Assembly: GCA_958352145.1 (NCBI GenBank) | Contig: CATWNM010000028.1 | Span: 1 to 33,325, forward strand | DNA: 33,325 bases | DNA from: an uncultured Eubacteriales bacterium | GTDB lineage: Bacteria; Bacillota; Clostridia; Oscillospirales; CAG-272 | Direction: 5' to 3' | Shown: piece after piece, positions 25,486-32,493 of the stretch | Numbering within the stretch: the first letter of the stretch is position 1 | Layout of the letters: each line of letters begins with the position of its first letter | Translations under genes and position numbers: made by a program | The notes under the pieces: generated by a model | The model's database searches: none | What the model was told of the DNA's origin: nothing | What the model saw: the letters and a program-made list of their open reading frames with translations, nothing else

Positions 25486-26034
25486 TTACGATTTGAGTCC
25501 AAGCGCTTCGCGCGCAAGCGCGGAAGCCTCGCCTATGGTTTTGGGTTTTTCGCGTACGGTTGCGGGCATGCTGAAGCTGCCCGCGCTGGCAAAGAGCGCA
25601 GGCGCGCCCTCTCCTTCAATCGAAGCCGCGAGCGACGCCTCGATCGCCCGAAGCACCTCCGGCGACCGGCGTACCGCTTCGAGCAGCTGCGCGGCGGTCG
25701 GTTCCTCTTTCTCCTGCATGCCCCGGTCGATATAATACGCCATGCGGAGCTTTTCCTCGTCGGGCAGCGCGCCGAGCGCAGGCGTCTGCGCAAGAATACG
25801 CTCGATCGCTTCCATCCGGCTGCCAAAACCCGCGTACGTCTCGTCCGCCGCCATTTTGTATTTTGCCGCCTCGTAACGCGCGCGCCGGAGTTCCTCCTCT
25901 TTCGCGGCTTGGCCGGCGTCCTCGGCATAGGCGCGCACCGCCGCCTCATACGCCGCGAGCGCGGCCGTGCGCTCGTCCTCGGGCAAAGCGGCGATCGTAT
26001 CAAAATCCAGCGCCGGAAATTCATAATTTTCCAT
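25486..26034 (-). CDS. Phage scaffolding-like protein
   Basis: The product has 182 residues and is very rich in Ala, Glu and Arg, mostly helical: ALAAYEAAVRAYAEDAGQAA, EEELRRARYEAAKYKMAADE, LLEAVRRSPEVLRAIEASLA. Such acidic helical proteins between portal and capsid genes are scaffolds that shape the procapsid. It is shorter than the P22 scaffold (about 300) and close in size to scaffolds of other clostridial phages. The ATG lies inside the last codons of the portal gene (14-nt overlap) with AAGGAG 9 nt before. The C-terminal Lys/Arg-bearing tail could bind the coat. Confidence 0.7.
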   Translation of the reverse strand: MENYEFPALDFDTIAALPEDERTAALAAYEAAVRAYAEDAGQAAKEEELRRARYEAAKYKMAADETYAGFGSRMEAIERILAQTPALGALPDEEKLRMAYYIDRGMQEKEEPTAAQLLEAVRRSPEVLRAIEASLAASIEGEGAPALFASAGSFSMPATVREKPKTIGEASALAREALGLKS

Positions 26035-27904
26035 TGTCTTTGTTCTCCTTGCAAATTTTTACATGTTCGGCGATATGATCCGCCAGCGCCTGCGCGCGCA
26101 CCGGATCGCTCCGCTTCATCTTGGAATAGGAATATTCGAGCGCGGCGCGGCGGTGTTCGGCGAGGTGAATCTCGTGATCGTCGCACGCGCCGGTCGCGAC
26201 CCGGACGCCCGCAAGCAGTTCGCCGTTTTCCCGGCGCGCGGCCGCGCTCTGCAGATCGTCCTCATAAAGCGTCCGCACAAAATCCCCGATGTGCATCCGG
26301 CAGAGCAGCTTCTTTTTGACGCTGCGTGGGATTTTGCCCGCCTCATCCTCAAACAGACCCAGCGCAATGCCGCTTCGAATCGCTTCAAGCTGACTCTCGT
26401 CGCTGTGCAGCAGCGTATTTTCGCTTTCAAACACGATATCGTAGGAGTTGATGTCCTCCCCGCACCAGACGAGCAGCGCCGAACGGTCGTTTGCGCCGGC
26501 CAGCCGTTCGGTGTGCGCAAAGCTCCCGTGCGTTTTATACAGCTTGAGCCAGATTTTTGCGGCGCGCAGCACCGCGGCGCGGATCAAATCCGCCGTGAGC
26601 GCCAGCCGGACGCCGTCGATTTCGCGCAGACGCTCGATTGCGCTGGCGCTGGTCATAGCGGACGACTGATTCCCAGTCGCACCCAAATGCGAAAGGCCCG
26701 CTGTGTATTCCATTTCGTGCGCGAGATTTTCGCACTCTTCAAACACGCCCGCCGGAAAATCCGCGCCCGCCAGCGGTTTCGGCTCGCCGCGGTCCGGATT
26801 GTACTCGACGATATCCCCGGGCGCGACGCCGTTTTGCGCCAGTTCCTCCATATCCTCGATCGCGCCCTCAGGTACGAGCAGGGGATTCAGCGCCAGCGTG
26901 CGGATATAATCGTGGATTTTGTTTTTGACGCCGTTGTACGCGCGCTGGAGCGGGATCAAGTCTTCGATGACCGACCGCCCGAAGAACATGCCGGCCACAG
27001 TCTTGCAGCGCAGCATGACGAGCGGGTACTCGTCGAGCGGCAGCGTGCCGTAGTACAAAATGCGGTCGGGCGTCGCGATAATCATCCGCCCGGAGGGATG
27101 GCGCGCGGTGGGCTTTTCCATGTAGGTGCGCACATAGGTAGAATCCTCCGCGCGGCGGTAGCCGACCGAAAAGGTCGCGCCCGCATGGCCGAATCCGCCG
27201 GCGCCCGGCGCGACATCGAGCGCATAGCAGTCAACCTGCGCGGGCTTCACGCGCACGCCGTACCGACGATCCACCTCGGAAACGCTGACCACCTGTTCTA
27301 GGATAATTGAGTGCTGATCGGCAAGATTTTCTTTGTAGATGCTCTCGGGCAGCACCTCGTACGGCGTGACCACCCCGAAATCCAGATCGCCCATCGGGTA
27401 GAGCCGGCCGCCTGCGCGGCAGGCATCCCCTTTGTTTTTGTCCCACCAGCAAAGCAGAAAGGACGTGCCGCAAAGCTCGCTCCATAGGATCATCGAATCC
27501 TTCTTGGAGAGGAAATCGCACTTATACTGCGTTTGCTTCAGCAGTTTTGTAGCGATCAGGCTCTTTTCATAGTCGCCAAGCTCATTTGTCGCAGGACTGA
27601 CTTCCATGGAAAAATCAAGCGCCTTGAAATTGGCGATCCGCGTGTCGATCAGCGGCGCGATCCGGTTATAGATCCCGCGCTCCATATAGTCGTAGGGCGG
27701 CGCGTAGTCCTCAAGCTCGCTGCCGTAAGGGTTGATGTCGCAGTACTGATGCCCCGCGTAAAAATTGGCGCAAAGCGTCCATTTTAATTCAAGCGGTCTT
27801 CGCTCCATATGACGGCGGCGGCACTCGGACTCGATCATCGAAAGAAGATCCTCCTTGTACTCGCCCCGCGGCTTGGTCTTTTCCTTAAATTTAAACAGAC
27901 TCAT
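26021..27904 (-). CDS. Phage portal protein, P22-like
   Basis: The product has 627 residues. Of two nearby ATGs, 27904 (MSLFKFKEKTKPRGEYK) is best spaced from the AGGGGGA site; the frame to 28063 overlaps the small membrane gene and is rejected. Portals form the ring through which DNA enters and leaves the head. The N-terminal part shows the P22-like layout: ELKWTLCANFYAGHQYCDIN, IYNRIAPLIDTRIANFKALD, YEKSLIATKLLKQTQYKCDF. The centre has the wing and stem regions (MFFGRSVIEDLIPLQRAYNG, IHDYIRTLALNPLLVPEGAI). It follows the terminase block and precedes the scaffold. It is shorter than P22 gp1 (725), mainly at the C-terminus, so the long barrel may be absent. Confidence 0.82.
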   Translation of the reverse strand: MSLFKFKEKTKPRGEYKEDLLSMIESECRRRHMERRPLELKWTLCANFYAGHQYCDINPYGSELEDYAPPYDYMERGIYNRIAPLIDTRIANFKALDFSMEVSPATNELGDYEKSLIATKLLKQTQYKCDFLSKKDSMILWSELCGTSFLLCWWDKNKGDACRAGGRLYPMGDLDFGVVTPYEVLPESIYKENLADQHSIILEQVVSVSEVDRRYGVRVKPAQVDCYALDVAPGAGGFGHAGATFSVGYRRAEDSTYVRTYMEKPTARHPSGRMIIATPDRILYYGTLPLDEYPLVMLRCKTVAGMFFGRSVIEDLIPLQRAYNGVKNKIHDYIRTLALNPLLVPEGAIEDMEELAQNGVAPGDIVEYNPDRGEPKPLAGADFPAGVFEECENLAHEMEYTAGLSHLGATGNQSSAMTSASAIERLREIDGVRLALTADLIRAAVLRAAKIWLKLYKTHGSFAHTERLAGANDRSALLVWCGEDINSYDIVFESENTLLHSDESQLEAIRSGIALGLFEDEAGKIPRSVKKKLLCRMHIGDFVRTLYEDDLQSAAARRENGELLAGVRVATGACDDHEIHLAEHRRAALEYSYSKMKRSDPVRAQALADHIAEHVKICKENKDNGKL

Positions 27905-28082
27905 GGCCATTCCCCCTCTTTTGACGCGCGATCGCCCGCCTGTGCGCCGAAGCGTGGGTCTGCTTTGCCCCTTTCGGCCGCGGCGCGTCCCGGCGCATAA
28001 GCAGCGCGGCCCGCTCGCGGCGGTGCAGCGCCTCGAGCAAAAGCACAGCGGCGCAGAACGCAAGTCCCAAAAGTTCCGTCAT
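27891..28082 (-). CDS. Small single-helix membrane protein of unknown role
   Basis: The product has 63 residues: an N-terminal hydrophobic helix (LLGLAFCAAVLLLEAL) followed by a strongly basic tail (HRRERAALLMRRDAPRPKG and onward). The ATG overlaps the stop of the zinc-finger gene as ATGA, and the end overlaps the portal start by 14 nt. Such tight packing supports a real gene. The helix-plus-basic-tail plan would suit a membrane anchor or nucleic-acid contact; no family is recognised. Confidence 0.5.
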   Translation of the reverse strand: MTELLGLAFCAAVLLLEALHRRERAALLMRRDAPRPKGAKQTHASAHRRAIARQKRGNGHESV

Positions 28083-28255
28083 ACCTTGCCGCCTTTTCTG
28101 GGCCGGGTCAGCTTATAGATCTGCCCTGCGCAATCGGCGCAGATATAAAAACCGCCGAGCAGATTCGGACTGCCCGAGATACGAAAGCAGTCGGTGTTTC
28201 TGCACGAGGCCACCGAGCAGATATGCCTTGCCGGCTTTGCCGTGATTTGTTTCAT
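28079..28255 (-). CDS. Small zinc-finger-like protein next to the terminase
   Basis: The product has 58 residues from the ATG at 28255 (an ATG at 28264 lies too close to the AAGGAG site). Cysteines in CSVASC with CRNTDC, then ICADC, form a likely zinc ribbon built from two Cys pairs. The remainder is short and basic at the end (KLTRPRKGGKV). It lies between the large terminase and the portal gene, where clostridial phages often encode small zinc-binding proteins. Function is unknown; nucleic-acid binding or an HNH-like remnant are possible, but no HNH residues are seen. Confidence 0.6.
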   Translation of the reverse strand: MKQITAKPARHICSVASCRNTDCFRISGSPNLLGGFYICADCAGQIYKLTRPRKGGKV

Positions 28256-28269
28256 ACAGTTCATTCTCC

Positions 28270-29601
28270 TTAAAATCGCTTGCGGCGGCCGTTTTGCCCC
28301 GTGAAATCACGGACGCTGACTGGGCGCGCGGCGCGCGGCGCGCTCGTCTGCATCACCGCAAAATAGCGGAGCGCGTCCGGCAGATGCGTGATCTCGTGCG
28401 GATCGGTCTCGCAGTCCCCGATCCGCTTTTTGTCGCCGGTCAGCGCGAAAAGGCAGCGAATCAGGTTTTCGCACGAGGAAAAAATCTTCATCCGCGCATC
28501 TTCTCCGCCGTCGGGCGCACGTTTGGGCTTCAGCCATTCCTTGAGCGAAAGCCAGCCGCCGATACGGTTGTTGTCGGCGGCGCTCAGCGGCACGCCGCCG
28601 CGCGCAAAAAGCGTCGCGATGCTCTTGCCGCTGTCCTTTTGCCGCGACCAGAGATCGGGCGGCGCGAACGTACAGTATACGTCCAGCCCCGCAGAAGCGT
28701 CCCGGATCGCCTCCGCCGCCTCGGAAACGATCAGATCATGCGCATATACCTCGCGAAAGACGGTCGCGCGCCCAGCCGAGTCCACCGCGATAAACAGACA
28801 GGCCAGCGCGTCCAGCCCGTAATCGATGCTCCGGTATATCCGCGCGCCCGGCGGTAGAGGCGCGGGCGGCAGGACGTGCACGCTTCGCTGCAGTTCAGGG
28901 AAAAACCGCCCGCCGCCGACGCCCCATTCTCCAAGCCCGCAAACACGGTAGCGCTCGGGGTCGCGCAGGCGCATTTCCTCGAAGACCCGCAGATCTGCTT
29001 CGTCAAGCCATTCGTTGATTGTGTAATTGACGGTCATGGCGAAAATATCCGGACTGCTTCGATCAAAGAACCGGCGTTTGATCCAATGCGAATCGCTCCA
29101 AGGGTTAAAAGTCATCGTGATCTGCTTAAAAAGGCCGGCCGGCACCTCGCCCCGAATCGACTCGTCCAGCGTATCGAAAGCCTCCTCGGAATCGATCTCA
29201 TACGCCTCCTCGATCCACATCCAGCAAAGCACGCCGTGCGATACGGTCATGGAGGTGATTTTCAGCGGATCGTCCAACCCTGCGAAAAAAATCTTCTGAC
29301 CGGTCGCCTTCAGCGTAATCTCCAGAGGCGCGGTTTTGACCTCAAACAGCTTTTGCGCGCCGAAACGCGCGATCGCCCATTTCAGTTCCGCAAAAGCCGA
29401 GCGCTCCAACGTCCGGTAGGTTCGCCGCACGACGAGAAGATTCGCCTCGGGGTACCGCATCAGATGGTAAATATACCAGAGCGCCGCCGTCTTGCTCTTT
29501 TTGGACGCGCGCGAGCCCTTGACGACCCGGTAACGGGCGCGCGTGCGCCAGAACGCGCCGTACCCGCCGCCGACGATGTCGGGGAGGTACACTTCATTCA
29601 T
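28270..29601 (-). CDS. Phage terminase large subunit (PBSX/Terminase_3 type)
   Basis: The product has 443 residues. It packs DNA into the head with an ATPase and cuts it with a nuclease. The start at 29601 overlaps the preceding stop as ATGA. The P-loop region is VVKGSRASKKSKTAALWYIY (residues about 27-46), a variant in which the usual Gly before Lys-Ser is Lys, as in other clostridial members to my recollection. Walker B is VLCWMWIEEAYEI with Glu131/Glu132, and the coupling motif is ITMTFNP (161-167). The RNase H-type nuclease shows Asp260 in RSIDYGLDALA and a late acidic site in THLPDALRYF. All the expected parts are present, so the enzyme may still be active. Confidence 0.93.
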   Translation of the reverse strand: MNEVYLPDIVGGGYGAFWRTRARYRVVKGSRASKKSKTAALWYIYHLMRYPEANLLVVRRTYRTLERSAFAELKWAIARFGAQKLFEVKTAPLEITLKATGQKIFFAGLDDPLKITSMTVSHGVLCWMWIEEAYEIDSEEAFDTLDESIRGEVPAGLFKQITMTFNPWSDSHWIKRRFFDRSSPDIFAMTVNYTINEWLDEADLRVFEEMRLRDPERYRVCGLGEWGVGGGRFFPELQRSVHVLPPAPLPPGARIYRSIDYGLDALACLFIAVDSAGRATVFREVYAHDLIVSEAAEAIRDASAGLDVYCTFAPPDLWSRQKDSGKSIATLFARGGVPLSAADNNRIGGWLSLKEWLKPKRAPDGGEDARMKIFSSCENLIRCLFALTGDKKRIGDCETDPHEITHLPDALRYFAVMQTSAPRAARPVSVRDFTGQNGRRKRF

Positions 29602-30005
29602 TGCAGGTCCTCTTCGCCGCAGATCATGACCGGCAGCGCGATGCTTCCCTCAACCCTGTCGCGGAACACGCCGTAATATTTGCCCAGCAGTTCCGCGCTG
29701 CGGTTGACGTCCGCAAGGCGCGGCCGCACCCGGACAAGTTCTACGCGTTCGCTCCGCTCGATGACCGGCTCGCCGCAATCGTCGATCGAACGCGTCTCCG
29801 TCCGCAGCTTGAGCGGCACATCCTCGGTCTCCTCGCGTCGGACGATCCGGCTGAGCGCCGCAAGCACCTCGCGCACACCCGCAATTTCCGGCGCCGTCTC
29901 GAACGCCTCGGACAGCGCGGCGAATTCTTCGGAGCTTTTTTCTCTGCCGCGCCCGCGGCCGTCTCCACACGCCGTTTGTCCGTTTTTCCGTATGCTTTTT
30001 TCCAT
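29598..30005 (-). CDS. Terminase small subunit-like protein lacking the N-terminal DNA-binding domain
   Basis: The product has 135 residues. The start at 30005 follows a strong AAGGAGG 8 nt upstream. Residues 40-65 (AGVREVLAALSRIVRREETE) and 100-120 (RPRLADVNRSAELLGKYYGV) match the C-terminal region of clostridial terminase small subunits, where the RxxD/N-AELLGKYYG motif is typical. The usual N-terminal helix-turn-helix, which reads like a protein that recognises the packaging site, is replaced by a short basic stretch (MEKSIRKNGQTACGDGRGRG). It overlaps the large terminase gene by 4 nt. If functional it might bind the large subunit without sequence-specific DNA recognition. Confidence 0.65.
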   Translation of the reverse strand: MEKSIRKNGQTACGDGRGRGREKSSEEFAALSEAFETAPEIAGVREVLAALSRIVRREETEDVPLKLRTETRSIDDCGEPVIERSERVELVRVRPRLADVNRSAELLGKYYGVFRDRVEGSIALPVMICGEEDLQ

Positions 30006-30153
30006 GTTGGCTTCCTCCTTTTCAAGCAGTCGGCGAACCCCCGCCGCATGTTTTATTATCCATGCGGAATCCGGGATTTTTCGGCAAGTTCAGAAATTTC
30101 TGTTTTTTCATTTTCCATGCATACCGGCGGCAAGAGAACGCAAAAATAAAAAA

Positions 30154-30175
30154 GCCGGAGGCATATGCCTCCGGC
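30154..30175 (-). terminator. Terminator of the 100-residue unknown gene
   Basis: GCCGGAGGCATATGCCTCCGGC is a perfect 22-nt palindrome. On the minus strand it is followed by TTTTTTATTTTT, a good intrinsic terminator about 80 nt past the stop at 30254. It isolates the phage cassette from transcription coming from the right, so the cassette must start from its own promoter between 30006 and 30150. Confidence 0.85.
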
Positions 30176-30253
30176 AAAAACAATCCTATAAATACAGCCG
30201 ACTGCGGCGCGAACAAAAAACTGCCCGCGCCGCGCTTTCCGTCAAAACACGCC

Positions 30254-30556
30254 TTAAAACTCGTGACAGCCGCTGCAGGAAAGCCCGCGCTCGTTAAATA
30301 CGTCCACGATTCTGTCTACCTTCGTGTAATCATCGGTGGAAGAATCGCACAAAATATCCATAACCTCGCGAATGATAATCATCACTTCCCGATTGACAGA
30401 CGCGCGGATCTCCTCCACAGACTCGTTCATATAATCCAGCATGCGCCGGCCAAATTCCATCGCCGCCAGCGTGTCGATCATATCCAGCTTTGAACGCAGG
30501 CTTGTTCTCGGATCGCAGTCCGGGCTGTAAAACATCTCCTTACTTAGTGTTCCCAT
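30254..30556 (-). CDS. Unknown 100-residue helical protein
   Basis: The product has 100 residues. The start at 30556 (MGTLSKEMFYSPDCDPRTSL) has AGGAGGAG 7 nt before it, a strong binding site. Most of the protein is helical (SKLDMIDTLAAMEFGRRML, EEIRASVNREVMIIIREVMD) and it ends in a small Cys/His cluster (GLSCSGCHEF). No family is recognised. It has a consensus promoter of its own, with an XRE-type regulator gene divergent from it and three operator-like repeats between them, and its own terminator. This stand-alone regulated layout suggests a small effector or an antirepressor-like protein; that is inference. Confidence 0.65.
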   Translation of the reverse strand: MGTLSKEMFYSPDCDPRTSLRSKLDMIDTLAAMEFGRRMLDYMNESVEEIRASVNREVMIIIREVMDILCDSSTDDYTKVDRIVDVFNERGLSCSGCHEF

Positions 30557-30576
30557 CTTGTTACTCCTCCTGTTTC

Positions 30577-30641
30577 ATAGTTTGCTTTTACCTATCCATA
30601 ATTATGACTTGCAAAGTTATGTTTGTCAATAGCAAAACTAT
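30577..30641. promoter_or_regulatory. Three related operator-like repeats between the unknown gene and the XRE gene
   Basis: ATAGTTTGC (30577-30585, minus-strand orientation of GCAAACTAT), GCAAAGTTAT (30611-30620) and GCAAAACTAT (30632-30641) share one consensus, GCAAA(A)CTAT-like. The first lies inverted relative to the other two. The middle copy sits inside the spacer of the minus-strand promoter and the third just upstream of its -35, a good place for repression. The likely binder is the XRE protein encoded next door. Confidence 0.55.
30601..30629 (-). promoter_or_regulatory. Promoter of the unknown 100-residue gene
   Basis: On the minus strand: TTGACA, 17-nt spacer, CATAAT. The -35 is perfect and the -10 differs at one base. 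It lies about 45 nt upstream of the start at 30556, and its spacer contains a GCAAAGTTAT operator-like box. Confidence 0.78.
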
Positions 30642-30648
30642 AGAATGT

Positions 30649-30676
30649 TTGAATTTTCACACTTTGCCGGTACAAT
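30649..30676 (+). promoter_or_regulatory. Promoter of the XRE regulator gene
   Basis: TTGAAT, a 16-nt spacer and TACAAT precede the gene at 30712 by about 35 nt. The -10 box is one base off consensus and the -35 two bases off. It starts 8 nt after the last operator-like repeat. Confidence 0.6.
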
Positions 30677-30711
30677 TATCCTATATTCAAAACAGAAGAA
30701 GGGGTGAAATC

Positions 30712-30972
30712 ATGTCGAAATCGAAACCTGTCGATTTTTCACACAGAGATATGTATATCCGGCTCGGGCTGAATATTGCCTATTATCGAAAGATGCTCAG
30801 CATGACGCAGGAAGCGTTGGCCGAGAAAGCGCAGACCAGCCGCACGACCATCAGCATGGCCGAAGCGCCGAATGTGGTGAAGCCGATCTCGCTGGAGCTT
30901 TTGTTCTGCATCGCCGACGCGCTCCATGTTGAACCGTGGCGGCTGCTCAAATTCCCGGACGACGGAACTTAA
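30712..30972 (+). CDS. XRE family transcriptional regulator (single helix-turn-helix)
   Basis: The product has 86 residues. The start at 30712 (MSKSKPVDFSHRDMYIRLGL) has GAAGGGGTG upstream; a longer frame from 30490 crosses the promoter and is rejected. The core is one Cro/C1-type helix-turn-helix: NIAYYRKMLSMTQEALAEKA, TSRTTISMAEAP, then LELLFCIADALHVEPWRLL. There is no second domain. It faces the unknown 100-residue gene, with operator-like repeats between them, so it probably controls that gene and itself. It may also be a leftover phage-type regulator, since it lies just beyond the particle cassette. Confidence 0.9.
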   Translation: MSKSKPVDFSHRDMYIRLGLNIAYYRKMLSMTQEALAEKAQTSRTTISMAEAPNVVKPISLELLFCIADALHVEPWRLLKFPDDGT

Positions 30973-31042
30973 AGCCCGTCCCGCACGGGCGGACGCCCCC
31001 TGCGGCGCAGTTCAAAAGCGATCTTAAAACGCATGCGGGCCG

Positions 31043-31834
31043 CTACAGATCTCGGCGGACACTCTCCTGATTCATCCGTTCCACAAACGCCGCAGGTTTT
31101 GCGGCAAGCTCCGCCCAAGCGGGGAAAAAACCGCTGCGCAGCGCATTGCGCACCGAGCGCAGATTCGACCAGGCGGCGCAGTAAAAGGGAACCTTTCCGC
31201 GCGCCAGAACCGCCAGCGCAAGACGAGCGGTCAGCGTCGAGGCGATTCCGCGCAAACGGTACGCAGGCAGAACGTCCACGCCGATCTGCCACATGTCCGC
31301 ACAGTCGGCGGAACAGGCCGCAAGCCCCACCAGACAATCCCCGTCATACGCGCCCATCCCCAACACATCGAGATCGCGCCGATCGCTGCAAAGCGCATTG
31401 CTCCACTCAGGCAGATACAGCGGCGCAAAATCCAGCGGATGCATCTCGCGGATCGAAAAGCCGCAGGCGCCCGCGTCCAGGCGCGCGGGATCCGGCAAAA
31501 AATATTCAGCCATAAAGCACACGCGAAATCCGTGCGCGCGCAGCGCATCCTCCAGCACCAGCAAATTCGGCGTTTCAAAGCAATGCGCCGCCGCATAGCG
31601 GGAAATATATTCGCGCACATCCGGCAGCAGCCTGTCGGACGCCGCCGCCACCACGTTTGTACCATAGGAAACCAGCGCACAGTCCTGCGGCAGAGAAAGA
31701 TACCGCCGGGCGGCGGGATTTGCGGGCGCGGCGGGCAGAGCAATATTTTCCCCGCAGACAAAATCTTCCGCCCGGCATCCAAGTTCCAGCGCAGACTGCC
31801 GCATCGCGATTTTCAAGCATTTGTCTTTCGTCAA
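31043..31834 (-). CDS. GNAT family N-acetyltransferase
   Basis: The product has 263 residues. The start is taken as the TTG at 31834 (MTKDKCLKIAMRQSALELGC) with AAAGGAA upstream; the longer frame to 31969 runs through a hairpin and is rejected. The N-terminal half looks like the extra domain found in some clostridial two-part GNAT proteins. The C-terminal half has the acetyl-CoA fold: VLGMGAYDGDCLVGLAACSA, then IGVDVLPAYRLRGIASTLTA, in which RLRGIA is the variant of the acetyl-CoA-binding (Q/R)xxGx(G/A) loop, and FYCAAWSNLRSVRNALRSGF. The protein transfers an acetyl group to a small molecule or protein amine. Substrate unknown. It is a single gene, convergent with the XRE gene. Confidence 0.85.
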   Translation of the reverse strand: MTKDKCLKIAMRQSALELGCRAEDFVCGENIALPAAPANPAARRYLSLPQDCALVSYGTNVVAAASDRLLPDVREYISRYAAAHCFETPNLLVLEDALRAHGFRVCFMAEYFLPDPARLDAGACGFSIREMHPLDFAPLYLPEWSNALCSDRRDLDVLGMGAYDGDCLVGLAACSADCADMWQIGVDVLPAYRLRGIASTLTARLALAVLARGKVPFYCAAWSNLRSVRNALRSGFFPAWAELAAKPAAFVERMNQESVRRDL

Positions 31835-31955
31835 TGGAATATTCCTTTCTTTTCCGGCACGCCAAGGGTCTAAAGCGCGGCCGCCGGGCTGTTTTTGTAC
31901 GCGCCGCGGTCGGATTGGATTCCGCCCCGCGGGCATTTTTTGCGGCGAAACAAGC

Positions 31956-31984
31956 AGCCGGAGCGCCATATGGCGGCTCCGGCT
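31956..31984 (-). terminator. Stem-loop terminator after the ImmA-membrane protein pair
   Basis: AGCCGGAGCGCCAT and ATGGCGGCTCCGGCT pair with one bulged base to give a stem of 14 pairs, flanked by a further CAAG/CTTG. It begins just past the stop at 31990. The run after it on the minus strand (GCTTGTTTC) is only moderately T-rich, so it is a plausible but not perfect terminator. Confidence 0.65.
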
Positions 31985-31989
31985 ACTTG

Positions 31990-32493
31990 TTATGGATCCG
32001 AACGGTCTTGAAGCACTTTGCCGCTCGCCTGTATATTTTGTTTTTTATTTTCCAAATCGTTGCTTTGAATTGCCTTTACGATTTCCGTTATGTACTTTTC
32101 ATCGTCTTCGGGAAAAGCATACTTGACAATCATATTGAACGAGCCGAGCAATAACCCGGCGAACGTCACGCATACCGACAAAATGCCCGCGAACGCTTCC
32201 AAATTGCCGATCCCGTTTCGAATCAGGATGTAGACCGCCGCGCCGAAAGCCAGCGCCAAAATCACGATCGTCGGGCACAGCGCTCTCAAAATAGTTTTTC
32301 TGGTCTTATACTGAAACTGCGCTTTCCGCCCGTATGCTGTTACATATTCTTGTAACAGCCGCGTGATTTCCCGATCCCGTTTTTTCTGCTCGACCGTTTG
32401 CCATTGATCTTTGAGCGTATCCGAAGAATCGGTGGGGAATATCTGAATATTTTTATACGCGTCCGCTAAATATTTATACGTTTCTTCAATCAT
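31990..32493 (-). CDS. Two-helix membrane protein paired with an ImmA-type peptidase
   Basis: The product has 167 residues. A charged N-terminal helical region (MIEETYKYLADAYKNIQIF, TVEQKKRDREITRLLQEYV) precedes two transmembrane helices (RALCPTIVILALAFGAAVYI and LEAFAGILSVCVTFAGLLLG) and a charged C-terminal helical tail (DDEKYITEIVKAIQSNDLEN). The ATG overlaps the ImmA-like gene stop by 8 nt, so translation is coupled. The plan is like small two-helix effectors, such as SLATT-type proteins, in bacterial conflict systems, but I cannot confirm a family. Confidence 0.7.
   Translation of the reverse strand: MIEETYKYLADAYKNIQIFPTDSSDTLKDQWQTVEQKKRDREITRLLQEYVTAYGRKAQFQYKTRKTILRALCPTIVILALAFGAAVYILIRNGIGNLEAFAGILSVCVTFAGLLLGSFNMIVKYAFPEDDEKYITEIVKAIQSNDLENKKQNIQASGKVLQDRSDP

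Larger units (their letters stand above)
18483..30005 (-). mobile_element. Compact P22-like phage-particle cassette (defective prophage or domesticated particle)
   Basis: Fifteen same-strand genes run from packaging to lysis: small terminase-like, large terminase, zinc-finger protein, small membrane protein, portal, scaffold-like, major capsid, two connector-like proteins, tail hub, collagen-like fibre, XhlA-like, M23 peptidase and two holin-like proteins. Most junctions overlap by 4-19 nt. No integrase, excisionase, repressor, replication, tape-measure, needle or ejection gene is present. The cassette is framed by terminators at 18386-18410 and 30154-30175 and by intact non-phage genes. No direct repeat resembling attL/attR and no tRNA is visible at the edges. 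All reading frames are intact, which argues against simple decay. The gene order is that of short-tailed (podovirus) phages. Confidence 0.8.

Noticed and set aside
18386..30175. Possible att repeats at the cassette ends (both ends hold GCCGGC/GCCGG palindromes)
   Set aside because: The two palindromes are independent terminators with different arms; there is no shared direct repeat long enough to be an attachment site.
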